Shown here one piece after another: positions 44,954 to 52,201 of a stretch of DNA of 64,000 nt; position 1 is the first letter of the stretch, and every line of letters begins with the position of its first letter. Under the pieces are notes generated by a model that had not been told where the DNA came from, did no database searches, and worked only from the letters and a program-made list of their open reading frames with translations. Position numbers and translations under genes: made by a program. The DNA is taken from the NCBI RefSeq assembly GCF_900603025.1, contig NZ_LR026975.1, forward strand, positions 1,116,001 through 1,180,000, given 5' to 3'. Origin of the DNA: Mycolicibacterium hassiacum DSM 44199 (lineage in GTDB: Bacteria; Actinomycetota; Actinomycetes; Mycobacteriales; Mycobacteriaceae).

Positions 44954-46058
44954 ATGAATCATCCCGACCGTGCATACCGCGACGAGGGTCTGGATCTGAC
45001 CGACGAGCGACTCTATGCAAACGTCCGGTGTAACGGTGCCGAGGCAACCGATCTACCGGCCGTCGCCTACCGCTCGAAGGTTTTCAGCGATCTGGAGGAC
45101 GAGAAGATCTGGACCCGCACCTGGGTCTGTGCGGGTACCGCCGACCAGATTCCCGACCCGGGCGATCTGCTCCCGTTCACCGTGGGAAACCACGGCATAC
45201 ACCTGGAACGACAGCTCGACGGCACCATCGCCGGGCGCTTCAACTTCGCCCAGCACGGCGGCTGCCGCACGGTCCCGCTGCAGTGCCAGACCGGGGTCAA
45301 GACTAAGTGTTCGTACACGTCGTGCGGTTACAGCCGCGACCGCGACGGTCATCCGCGCCGCGGATGTCGACGACAACGAGGCGATGACCTATCAGTACCT
45401 GGGCACCCGGCCGGACCGATTGCTGCCGGTGCGGTCCGCTCGCGTCGGACCCTTGGTGTTCGTCAACCTCGACTACGCCGGCAAGGACCTGCCCGATGGC
45501 ACCGCCTATCCCGGTCCGCTCCCGGAAGGGGCCGCCCACGCCGGCGAGTGGTGCGAGCTGGACTGCAACTGGAAGCTCGCCGGTGAAGCACTGCTGGTTG
45601 CGCTGGTGCGGGCCGGTTTCGGCGTAGCGGCACGGTTGTTCGCCTCGGTCGCCGACGAGCCGTCCGCGGCGTCGGAGCTCCCGGCCGCCGGGTCGGCGGG
45701 CAGCGTGTCGGTGGACTGGGTGTTTCCCAACCTGCTGACGGTCAGATCCGACGACCGCGCCCTTTTCCTGGTTACCCAACCGACCGGGATGTCGACCTGC
45801 CTGATCCGTCCGCACCTGCTGGGCCGGGGCGCGGACTCCCCGGAATCCGACCAGGAGTGGGAACAGGTGCGCGAGGGCATGGCCGCCGTCGGTATGCAGC
45901 GCCAGCGGGAGGCCGAACGCGCAGATGCGGATCGACCGTGCGCACCCGGCGTGCCCGACGAGATCTCGCCGGTGCTGCAGCGGTTCCGCAGTGCCGTGGT
46001 GGACAAGATCCTCGCGACGCACCAGTACTACTGGAACGCGCCGCTGTACGCCCCCTGA
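44954..46058 (+). pseudogene. Rieske-oxygenase-like protein, frameshifted and missing metal ligands
   Basis: Two frames together encode about 367 residues with the layout of a ring-hydroxylating oxygenase alpha subunit. The frame changes between GAC (45344-45346) and GTC (45348-45350); removing one G at 45347 restores CGYSRDRDVIRAAD. The Rieske-like segment (AQHGGCRTVPLQ ... KCSYTSCGYSRD) keeps one His and one Cys of the cluster motif: the CxH pair reads AQH, and CxxH reads CSYT. The catalytic part (NWKLAGEALL onward) lacks the two histidines that normally bind iron. So the intact ancestor was probably already a non-oxygenase relative. The start ATG at 44954 is tentative. Follows the dimethylformamidase-like gene in the same direction. 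Confidence 0.72.
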
Positions 46059-46067
46059 GGAGTTGCA

Positions 46068-46373
46068 GTGCTCTACAGCGTTCAGCAGATCCGGTACGAC
46101 TGCCTGGCCTTCATCAAGGAACTCGGCGGCAGTTTCGCGGATTTCGTTATCGGTGTCGGCGAGAATCCCCGCTCGGCGCTGTTCACCGTCCACAACGTGC
46201 ACCCGGAGCGGGATGCGTGGATGTACCGGCAGGCGCTGAGCTTCGCCGCGGTGCGCACCGTCAACAACTACTTTGTTGGCAAGCTCGGGGTGGATGGTGC
46301 CGAGGTGACCTCGGGTCCCGACGATTGCGACTGCATCTACCTGTACAAGAAGAGCGAAACCACAACACCCTGA
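46068..46373 (+). CDS. Unrecognised 101-residue protein of the dimethylformamidase-like cluster
   Basis: Starts at GTG 46068 with GAGGAG just upstream, 9 bases after the frameshifted Rieske-like gene, so it belongs to the same operon. The chain has no signal peptide or membrane helix. It looks like a compact alpha/beta domain with conserved-looking spots VHNVHPERDAWMYRQAL and DDCDCIYLYKK, the two close cysteines being the only obvious ligand pair. I do not recognise a family. It may be a partner of the Rieske-like protein; this is a guess from position. Confidence 0.6.
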   Translation: MLYSVQQIRYDCLAFIKELGGSFADFVIGVGENPRSALFTVHNVHPERDAWMYRQALSFAAVRTVNNYFVGKLGVDGAEVTSGPDDCDCIYLYKKSETTTP

Positions 46374-46398
46374 AACGATCCGGACATCGAGGTGGGAG

Positions 46399-47043
46399 AT
46401 GGCCGCATCGAGTGACACGAACACCTCATCGGCAGCTCTTGATGCCTATCAGCGGGGTGACTACGCGACCGCACGAGAGCTCTGGCTTCCGCTCGCCGAA
46501 GCGGGAGACCCAGAGGCGCAGGCCTGGATCGGCTCCCTATATGCCCATGGCGAAGGCGTCGACATCGACGACGCCGCCGCGTTCAGCTGGTACTTGCGTT
46601 CGGCGGAGGGAGGAAACCCGTTCGCGCAGAACAATGTCGGTGTCATGTACGCGTTGGGTCGGGGGACTTCCAAGGATGCCGTGCTCGCGGTGAAGTGGTT
46701 CATGATCGCGGCGGACAATGGCGACCAGCACGCGCAGTTCAACCTGGCGTCCTGTTATGCGACTGGTGACGGGGTCGACCGTGACCCCGAACGCGCGGCC
46801 TACTGGTATCGCCGAGCCGCCGAAGCCGGGCACACGGCGTCTCAGGCCCGGCTCGGCTACCTGTATTCGACCGGCCAGGGTGTTCCCAGAGACCGGGTGG
46901 AAGCCTTTGTGTGGCTGTCCCTGGCGGCCCGGCATGGGGTCGGCAATGCGTTGGCGGCCCTGGAGTCGGTCGTTCGGGAGATGTCAGCCGAAGAGAAGCA
47001 CGCCGGCGCCGAGCGACTGCGGGAGTTTGGCCTCGTCGCGTGA
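46399..47043 (+). CDS. Sel1-repeat (TPR-like) protein
   Basis: A 214-residue soluble protein built of about four Sel1-like repeats: AEAGDPEAQAWIGSLYAHGE (residues about 34-53), AEGGNPFAQNNVGVMYALGR, ADNGDQHAQFNLASCYATGD and AEAGHTASQARLGYLYSTGQ, spaced 36 residues apart. These helix pairs form solenoids for protein-protein contacts. No signal peptide is seen. It follows the 101-residue gene by 25 bases and closes the island's plus-strand operon. Its stop is 18 bases before repeat copy 2. Partner unknown. Confidence 0.88.
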   Translation: MAASSDTNTSSAALDAYQRGDYATARELWLPLAEAGDPEAQAWIGSLYAHGEGVDIDDAAAFSWYLRSAEGGNPFAQNNVGVMYALGRGTSKDAVLAVKWFMIAADNGDQHAQFNLASCYATGDGVDRDPERAAYWYRRAAEAGHTASQARLGYLYSTGQGVPRDRVEAFVWLSLAARHGVGNALAALESVVREMSAEEKHAGAERLREFGLVA

Positions 47044-47060
47044 CGCAGGCACTGATAACA

Positions 47061-47118
47061 CGGAATAGCATTCCCGGCTGTGGTCAGGGCCTCCACGACG
47101 ACCAGGAATGCTATTCCG
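47061..47118. repeat. 66-bp-type inverted-repeat element, copy 2
   Basis: Perfect 14-bp arms CGGAATAGCATTCC (47061-47074) and CGGAATAGCATTCC complement (47105-47118); the outer four bases on the left differ from copy 1. The 30-base centre differs from copy 1 by one base. Similarity to copy 1 continues about 25 bases to the right (GTTGCAGACC...GTGGCTAG). It lies between convergent genes, as a two-way terminator would. Confidence 0.9.
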
Positions 47119-47140
47119 TTGCAGACCCGGGGGGTTGTGG

Positions 47141-47659
47141 CTAGCGCTTCCAGAGATCTGTTATCTCCGAGGGAATTTCGTCTCGGCTGACCGCGGTCTT
47201 CGTCCATCGACCGGTCGAGTCCGGTGACACGTATGACACCGCGACGTCGCCCGAGTACACCCAGAGTTGATGTGGTTCTGTCGTCAGCCAGGTGATCAAC
47301 ACGCCGTGGCGCGTGCTGTACGCGTAGTCATCGCGGAACACCTCTTCGCCGGCGCGGCCGCGCACAACGACCGTCCAGGTCTCGACACCGTTCTGATCCG
47401 GACCCGGCTCCGCGTACGCGGTGAACTGCCCGGACGGTGACTGCCGCGGGTGATCCGGTCGAACGGCGCGACCGTCGGCAGAAGGGTCGGACATCGCGCA
47501 ACCCGCGAGTAAAGTCAACGCCGCCAGGACGGCGGCCAGGACACCTGCGGTTACCGCCGTCGAGCCGACACCGAACCGCGTCGCCCGAACCGACGACCGA
47601 CCGTATCCACCAGGTGCCCACAAGGCAGGGTAGCGCGGCCGTCGGGGGCTGATCGTCAC
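47141..47659 (-). CDS. Putative lipoprotein
   Basis: A 172-residue exported protein if started at GTG 47659; a GTG at 47569 gives 142 residues and a more normal lipoprotein signal, with the lipidated cysteine (LAGC) at residue 24 instead of 54. The mature part (SGQFTAYAEPGPDQNGVETW ... VFRDDYAYSTRHGVLITWL ... LWVYSGDVAVSYV) is beta-rich with regular aromatic residues, like a single small beta-sandwich. No family recognised. The IS481 element begins only 16 bases upstream of the longer start, so its native promoter has probably been cut off. Confidence 0.75.
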   Translation of the reverse strand: MTISPRRPRYPALWAPGGYGRSSVRATRFGVGSTAVTAGVLAAVLAALTLLAGCAMSDPSADGRAVRPDHPRQSPSGQFTAYAEPGPDQNGVETWTVVVRGRAGEEVFRDDYAYSTRHGVLITWLTTEPHQLWVYSGDVAVSYVSPDSTGRWTKTAVSRDEIPSEITDLWKR

Positions 47660-47669
47660 GAGAACGTGC

Positions 47670-48641
47670 CTAGCTGTTCTTCACGGGTAGGTTGTGAACG
47701 CGTAGGCGGTCGATAGGTGTCATTCCGCCGATGCCGGTGTGGGGTCGGTGGTGATTGTAGTGATGCAGCCAGTGCTGGTAGGTTCCGGCGCGTTCGGCCT
47801 CAGAGCGGTAGGTCTGCGCATAGGCCCATTCAGTGGTCAGGGTGCGGTTGAATCGCTCGACTTTGCCGTTGGTCTGCGGCCGGTAGGGCCGGGTCCTCTT
47901 GTGGGCGATGTCGGGGCCGAGCGCTTCAGCGAAATTCTTTGACCGGTAACAGGATCCATTGTCGGTCAACACCCGCTTGACGGTAATGCCATGGTCGGCG
48001 AAGAACGCGCTGGCGCGTTTCCAGAACCCCGCGGCGGTTTCTTTGCGTTCGTCGGCGAGGTCCTCGGAATACGCCAGCCGGGAGTGGTCATCAACGGCGT
48101 GGTGCAAGAACGTGTATCCCATGCCGCAGCGGTTGCGCCGGCCGGCTTGGCGACCCAGCTTGCGATGGCCGCCCCCGTCGGGGATGCGGCCCAGTTTCTT
48201 GACGTCGACATGGACCAAGTCGCCGGGAGCCGGGTGCTCATAGCGGCGGGGTTTGGGCCGGCGTACCGGCAACCCGGTGTTCTGGTCCAGGTGCCGCAGC
48301 AATGGCATGCGGTAGCGGCGTAACACCGCTTCTACCGTTGACCGCGCCAACCGCAAATGGGCGGCGATACGATGTGGGCCCCACCGCCGGGTGAAGCGCA
48401 GGTTGACGATGCGCCGCTCACGTCGTTTCGGCAACCGCAACGGACTGCGATGCGGCCGGCTGGGCCGGTCTACCATCGCTGCTTCGCCACCGTCGCGATA
48501 ACGGTCGGCCCATTTCTTGGCTGTGGCCACCGAACATTGGAACCGCTCAGCAGCGCGCCGCAAACTCCAGCCCTGATCAACAACAGCCTGCGCAAGCCGC
48601 AACCGCCCACGAGGAGTCAACGAAGCATTAGCGTGGACCAT
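47670..48641 (-). CDS. IS481-family transposase
   Basis: A 323-residue DDE transposase. N-terminal helix-turn-helix (about residues 8-45, TPRGRLRLAQAVVDQGWSLR), a second HTH region, then the integrase core: LVHVDVKKLG (first Asp, about residue 148), VLTDNGSCYRS (second Asp) and NGKVERFNRTL (Glu, about 255). The stop codon TAG (complement of 47670-47672) lies outside the element end, in the duplicated target sequence CCTAGC, so the insertion site supplies the stop. Confidence 0.94.
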   Translation of the reverse strand: MVHANASLTPRGRLRLAQAVVDQGWSLRRAAERFQCSVATAKKWADRYRDGGEAAMVDRPSRPHRSPLRLPKRRERRIVNLRFTRRWGPHRIAAHLRLARSTVEAVLRRYRMPLLRHLDQNTGLPVRRPKPRRYEHPAPGDLVHVDVKKLGRIPDGGGHRKLGRQAGRRNRCGMGYTFLHHAVDDHSRLAYSEDLADERKETAAGFWKRASAFFADHGITVKRVLTDNGSCYRSKNFAEALGPDIAHKRTRPYRPQTNGKVERFNRTLTTEWAYAQTYRSEAERAGTYQHWLHHYNHHRPHTGIGGMTPIDRLRVHNLPVKNS

Positions 48642-48748
48642 GAGGACCTCTCGGTAATCGGATGTGCGTGTTTGGTAACCACACCGATACCGGAGGTCCT
48701 CACCTACTTCCGCTCACCACGCCGTTCACAACCTGTCTGGGAGTTACA
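47675..48748 (-). mobile_element. IS481-family insertion sequence with 6-bp target duplication
   Basis: A 1074-bp element from TGT to ACA with imperfect terminal inverted repeats, whose inner 12 bases are identical (AGGTTGTGAACG at 47689-47700, complement at 48723-48734). It is flanked by direct copies of CCTAGC (47669-47674 and 48749-48754), which fits the NCTAGN target known for Bordetella IS481. The element appears complete. Confidence 0.93.
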
Positions 48749-48782
48749 CCTAGCGCGGCGCTCGACCCCGCTTCGTCCGCTC

Positions 48783-48848
48783 GCAACGGAATAGCATTCC
48801 CGGCTGTGGTCGGGGCCTGTACAACGACCAGGAATGCTATTCCGCGGC
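48783..48848. repeat. 66-bp inverted-repeat element, copy 3
   Basis: Left arm GCAACGGAATAGCATTCC (48783-48800) is identical to copy 1. The right arm (48831-48848) differs at two bases, and the centre differs from copy 1 at three or so. Same orientation as copies 1 and 2. It lies 35 bases beyond the IS481 right end and marks the right edge of the island. Confidence 0.88.
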
Positions 48849-48924
48849 AAATGGGGGGCAAGTGAGGGGGTGGGGGAGCGCAAGAGCGCAAAGAGTCGCT
48901 GGGGGAGACGTCACCCGAAAACGA

Positions 48925-48962
48925 GCACCGCCCCACCGACGTTGTCGCGGGTGGGGCGGTGC
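48925..48962 (-). terminator. Intrinsic terminator of tRNA-His
   Basis: Arms GCACCGCCCCACC (48925-48937) and GGTGGGGCGGTGC (48950-48962) are perfect 13-bp complements. On the minus strand the stem is followed by TCGTTTTCGGG, a short T-run. It begins 9 bases after the tRNA 3' end. Confidence 0.85.
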
Positions 48963-48971
48963 TGCACTCGG

Positions 48972-49045
48972 GGTGGCTGACGGGACTCGAACCCGCGACA
49001 TCCAGGACCACAACCTGGTGCTCTACCAGCTGAACTACAGCCACC
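48972..49045 (-). tRNA. tRNA-His (anticodon GUG)
   Basis: Minus-strand cloverleaf: acceptor GUGGCUG pairs with CAGCCAC, anticodon loop UUGUGGU (GUG), T-loop GUUCGAG. A G at position -1 (49045) faces the C discriminator (48972), the hallmark of tRNA-His. CCA is not encoded. It separates the accessory island from orn. Confidence 0.96.
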
Positions 49046-49077
49046 ATTGCCAACCGTGCCGGTCGGCGACGTCGATC

Positions 49078-49779
49078 TTAGCCGCTCGAGTTCCCGTTCT
49101 CCGAATCGGTGCCCGCCGACCCGTTCGAGATGCCGCCCGAGCCGCCGTCGGAGGTGCCTTTCGAACCGTTCGCCGAACCGGTCAACTCGGCCGCGATCGC
49201 GGCGATTTCGCTGGTCGACGGCCCGGGCTGGGGCACGAACGCCGTCCGCCGGTAGAACTCCAGCTCGCGGATCGACTCGTGGATGTCGGCCAGCGCCCGG
49301 TGCGCCAGCCCCTTCTCCGGCTGTCCGAAGTAGATCCGCGGGTACCAGCGCCGGCACAGCTCCTTGATCGAGCTGACGTCGATCATCCGGTAGTGCAGGT
49401 AGTCGTCGAGGCGCGGCATGTCCCGGGCGATGAAGCCACGGTCGGTCGCGATGGAGTTGCCCGCCAGCGGCGCCGTCTTGGCCTGTTTGACGTGGGTCCG
49501 GATGTAGTCGAGCACCATTTCCTCGGCGGTCGCCACATCGACGGTCGAGGCGCGCACCTCCTCGATCAGCCCCGACCGGGTGTGCATGTCCTTCACCACG
49601 TCGATCATCGACGACAGCGCCTCCTCGTCGGCGTGGATGACCACGTCGATGCCGTCGCCCAGGATGTTCAGGTCCGCGTCGGTGACCAGAACCGCGATCT
49701 CGATCAGCCGGTCCCGTTTGAGGTCCAGGCCGGTCATCTCGCAGTCGATCCACACCAGTTCATCACGCACGTCGCTCAC
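49078..49779 (-). CDS. orn: Oligoribonuclease
   Basis: A 233-residue 3'-5' exonuclease of the DEDDh family that degrades 2-5-nt RNAs and pGpG to mononucleotides. Motifs: [10 protein letters not shown] with Asp12 and Glu14, [37 protein letters not shown], and [14 protein letters not shown] with the catalytic His/Asp. GTG 49779 gives the usual nine residues before the first motif; GTG 49770 and ATG 49797 are alternatives, the last overlapping the divergent gene. The C-terminal about 40 residues are a Gly/Ser/Asn-rich tail beyond the catalytic domain. Confidence 0.95.
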   Translation of the reverse strand: MSDVRDELVWIDCEMTGLDLKRDRLIEIAVLVTDADLNILGDGIDVVIHADEEALSSMIDVVKDMHTRSGLIEEVRASTVDVATAEEMVLDYIRTHVKQAKTAPLAGNSIATDRGFIARDMPRLDDYLHYRMIDVSSIKELCRRWYPRIYFGQPEKGLAHRALADIHESIRELEFYRRTAFVPQPGPSTSEIAAIAAELTGSANGSKGTSDGGSGGISNGSAGTDSENGNSSG

Positions 49780-49795
49780 AGTACTGTTTGCGTTC

Positions 49796-51346
49796 ATGAG
49801 CACCGATCCAAGCGCCACCCCCGCACAAGAGATCGCCGCCGGCTACGCCTTCGACGGCCCGGCGCTGAACCTCGGCACGGTCGTCGTCGACGGCGAATGC
49901 CACCCCGACGCCCAGGTGCGCATCCCGCTGGCCACGGTCAACCGCCACGGCCTGGTCGCCGGGGCCACCGGCACCGGTAAGACCAAGTCGCTGCAGCTGA
50001 TGGCCGAACAGCTGTCGGCCGCCGGGGTGCCGTGCCTGATGGCCGACGTCAAGGGCGATCTGTCGGGGCTGGCGCGGCCCGGCGCCGGCAACGACCGCAT
50101 CACCCAGCGCGCCGCCGACACCGGTGACGACTGGACGCCCACGGCCTATCCGGTGGAATTCCTGTCGCTGGGGTCCGGCGGGATCGGGGTGCCGGTGCGG
50201 GCCACGGTGTCGAGCTTCGGTCCGATCCTGCTGTCGAAGGTGCTCGGGCTGAACCAGACCCAGGAGTCCACCCTCGGGCTGATCTTCCACTGGGCCGACC
50301 AGCAGGGGCTGCCGCTGCTGGACCTCAAGGACCTCCGTGCGGTCATCCAGTACCTGACCAGCGAGGAGGGCAAACCGGAGCTCAAGGCGCTGGGTGCGGT
50401 GTCGCCCACCACCGCCGGGGTCATCCTGCGGGCCCTGGTCAACCTGGAGGCCGACGGCGGGGACACCTTCTTCGGCGAGCCCGAGTTCGACCCCACCGAC
50501 CTGATGCGGGTCGACGCGCAGGGCCGCGGCGTCATCACCCTGCTCGAGGTCGGCGAGCAGGCCCGCCGCCCGGTGCTGTTCTCGACCTTCCTGATGTGGG
50601 TGCTGGCCGACCTGTTCACCTCGCTGCCCGAGGTCGGTGACCTGGACAAGCCCAAGCTGGTCTTCTTCTTCGACGAGGCGCACCTGCTGTTCGCCGACGC
50701 GTCGAAGGCCTTCCTCGAGCAGGTCGAGCAGACCGTCAAGCTGATCCGCTCCAAGGGCGTGGGCGTGTTCTTCTGCACCCAGCTGCCCACCGACATCCCC
50801 AACGACGTGCTCTCGCAGTTGGGCGCCCGGATCCAGCACGCGCTGCGCGCGTTCACCCCCGACGACCAGAAGGCGCTCGCCAGGACCGTGCGCACCTACC
50901 CGAAGACCAAGGTCTACGACCTGGAGAGCGCGCTGACGTCGCTGGGCATCGGCGAGGCGGTGGTGACCGTGCTCTCGGAGAAGGGCGCCCCGACCCCGGT
51001 GGCGTGGACCCGGATGCGCTCCCCGCGCTCGCTGATGGACACCATCGGCGCCGACGCGATCAAAGCCGCCGCGCAGGCGTCGCCGCTGCAGGCCGAGTAC
51101 GGCCAGACCATCGACCGTGAATCGGCCTACGAACGGCTGGCCAGCCGGCTCGCGGCACCGCCGAGCTTCGGCGGGGTCAGCACCAAGGGCGAGGTGAAGA
51201 TCACCAAACCGGCCGAACCCAGCAAGCTCGAGAAGGCGCTGTCCAACCCGGCGTTCAGGGCCGCGCTGCGCGCCGCGGGCACGGTGATCGGCCGCGAGAT
51301 CACCCGCAGCCTGCTGGGCACCGGCAAGCGCGGCGGCCGCCGCTGA
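49796..51346 (+). CDS. HerA-like ATPase (DUF853), Rv2510c-like
   Basis: A 516-residue P-loop ATPase of the HerA/FtsK-related DUF853 family. Walker [11 protein letters not shown] is at about residues 56-65, Walker [11 protein letters not shown] at about 293-302, and a sensor-like [11 protein letters not shown] follows. The C-terminal region (about residues 440-516) is basic and ends GTGKRGGRR. These proteins may act as DNA translocases or helicases, but the mycobacterial role is unknown. The gene is divergent from orn; only 16 bases separate the two start codons, so the promoters must overlap the coding sequences or give leaderless transcripts. Confidence 0.92.
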   Translation: MSTDPSATPAQEIAAGYAFDGPALNLGTVVVDGECHPDAQVRIPLATVNRHGLVAGATGTGKTKSLQLMAEQLSAAGVPCLMADVKGDLSGLARPGAGNDRITQRAADTGDDWTPTAYPVEFLSLGSGGIGVPVRATVSSFGPILLSKVLGLNQTQESTLGLIFHWADQQGLPLLDLKDLRAVIQYLTSEEGKPELKALGAVSPTTAGVILRALVNLEADGGDTFFGEPEFDPTDLMRVDAQGRGVITLLEVGEQARRPVLFSTFLMWVLADLFTSLPEVGDLDKPKLVFFFDEAHLLFADASKAFLEQVEQTVKLIRSKGVGVFFCTQLPTDIPNDVLSQLGARIQHALRAFTPDDQKALARTVRTYPKTKVYDLESALTSLGIGEAVVTVLSEKGAPTPVAWTRMRSPRSLMDTIGADAIKAAAQASPLQAEYGQTIDRESAYERLASRLAAPPSFGGVSTKGEVKITKPAEPSKLEKALSNPAFRAALRAAGTVIGREITRSLLGTGKRGGRR

Positions 51347-51369
51347 GCGGCCGGCGCTGAGCGGCGGGC

Positions 51370-52176
51370 TCAGCCGCCGGCGAGCTTCTTGTAGATCGCG
51401 CCGACGATCGGTGTCACGATCGCGCGCGGCGTGTAGGCCGACGCGACCGACATCGCCTTGGAAGTCACCCCCGGCACCACGCGCATCTTGTTGCGCTCCA
51501 ACGCATCCAACGACTCGCGCGCGGTGTACTGCGTCGATATCCACAAGAACTCGGGGATGACCTTCTCGACCAGCGACCGCTCCTCGTCGGCCGGCAGGCT
51601 CTCGCGCACCGGGCCCGGCGCCAACAGCGTCACGTGGACGCCGACGCTCTTGAGCTCGCCGCGCAGCGACTCGCTGAACGTGTTCACGAAGGCCTTGCTG
51701 GCCGCGTAGGTCGCGTTGTTGGGGATCGGCGAATTGCCCGCCGCCGACCCGGAGATCAGGATGCCGCCGGCGCGGCGCTGCACCATGCCCGGCAGCACCG
51801 CCAGCACCAGGTCGTGCACCCCGAGCACGTTCAGCTGCACCTGGGCCTTCTCCCCGGCGGGATCCAGCGACATCAGCGGACCGAAGGTCGCGGTGCCGGC
51901 GTTGGCACACAGGATCGAGATGTTGCGGGCGGCGAGCTCGGTGCACAGCTCCTCGCGCTGGGCCGGGTCGGCGAGGTCGACCGCACGCACCTCCACGGTC
52001 ACGCCGTATTCGGTGCTGAGTCGGTCGGCCAACGCCTTGAGCACCTCCTCGCGGCGCGCGGTGATGATCAGGTTGTGGCCGCGCGCGGCGAGTTCGGTGG
52101 CCAGCGCTTCACCGATGTTCTGCGATGCGCCGGTGACGACGGCCCGGGCATCGGCGCTGGGTGCGGGTACAGGCAT
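51370..52176 (-). CDS. cmrA: Mycolate (beta-keto) reductase CmrA, SDR family
   Basis: A 268-residue short-chain dehydrogenase, the same length as Rv2509. It is predicted to reduce the beta-keto product of Pks13 condensation to mature mycolic acid. The ATG at 52176 starts just before the Rossmann motif VTGASQNIGEA (about residues 13-23); the frame upstream is non-conserved. NADPH and catalytic elements: CANAGTATFG, ISGSAAGNSPIPNNATYAAS with the Ser/Tyr/Lys set (YAASK). The C-terminal region (YTPRAIVTPIVGAIYKKLAGG) is typical of the family. Neighbour order with orn and the HerA-like gene matches the M. tuberculosis locus, supporting orthology. Confidence 0.9.
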   Translation of the reverse strand: MPVPAPSADARAVVTGASQNIGEALATELAARGHNLIITARREEVLKALADRLSTEYGVTVEVRAVDLADPAQREELCTELAARNISILCANAGTATFGPLMSLDPAGEKAQVQLNVLGVHDLVLAVLPGMVQRRAGGILISGSAAGNSPIPNNATYAASKAFVNTFSESLRGELKSVGVHVTLLAPGPVRESLPADEERSLVEKVIPEFLWISTQYTARESLDALERNKMRVVPGVTSKAMSVASAYTPRAIVTPIVGAIYKKLAGG

Positions 52177-52201
52177 GGCCGGGACTATATCGTGGGCCAC
52201 C

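Noticed and set aside
48972..49045. tRNA-His as phage-type attachment site of the island
   Set aside because: No second copy of the tRNA 3' end is visible at the island's left edge and no integrase gene is present.
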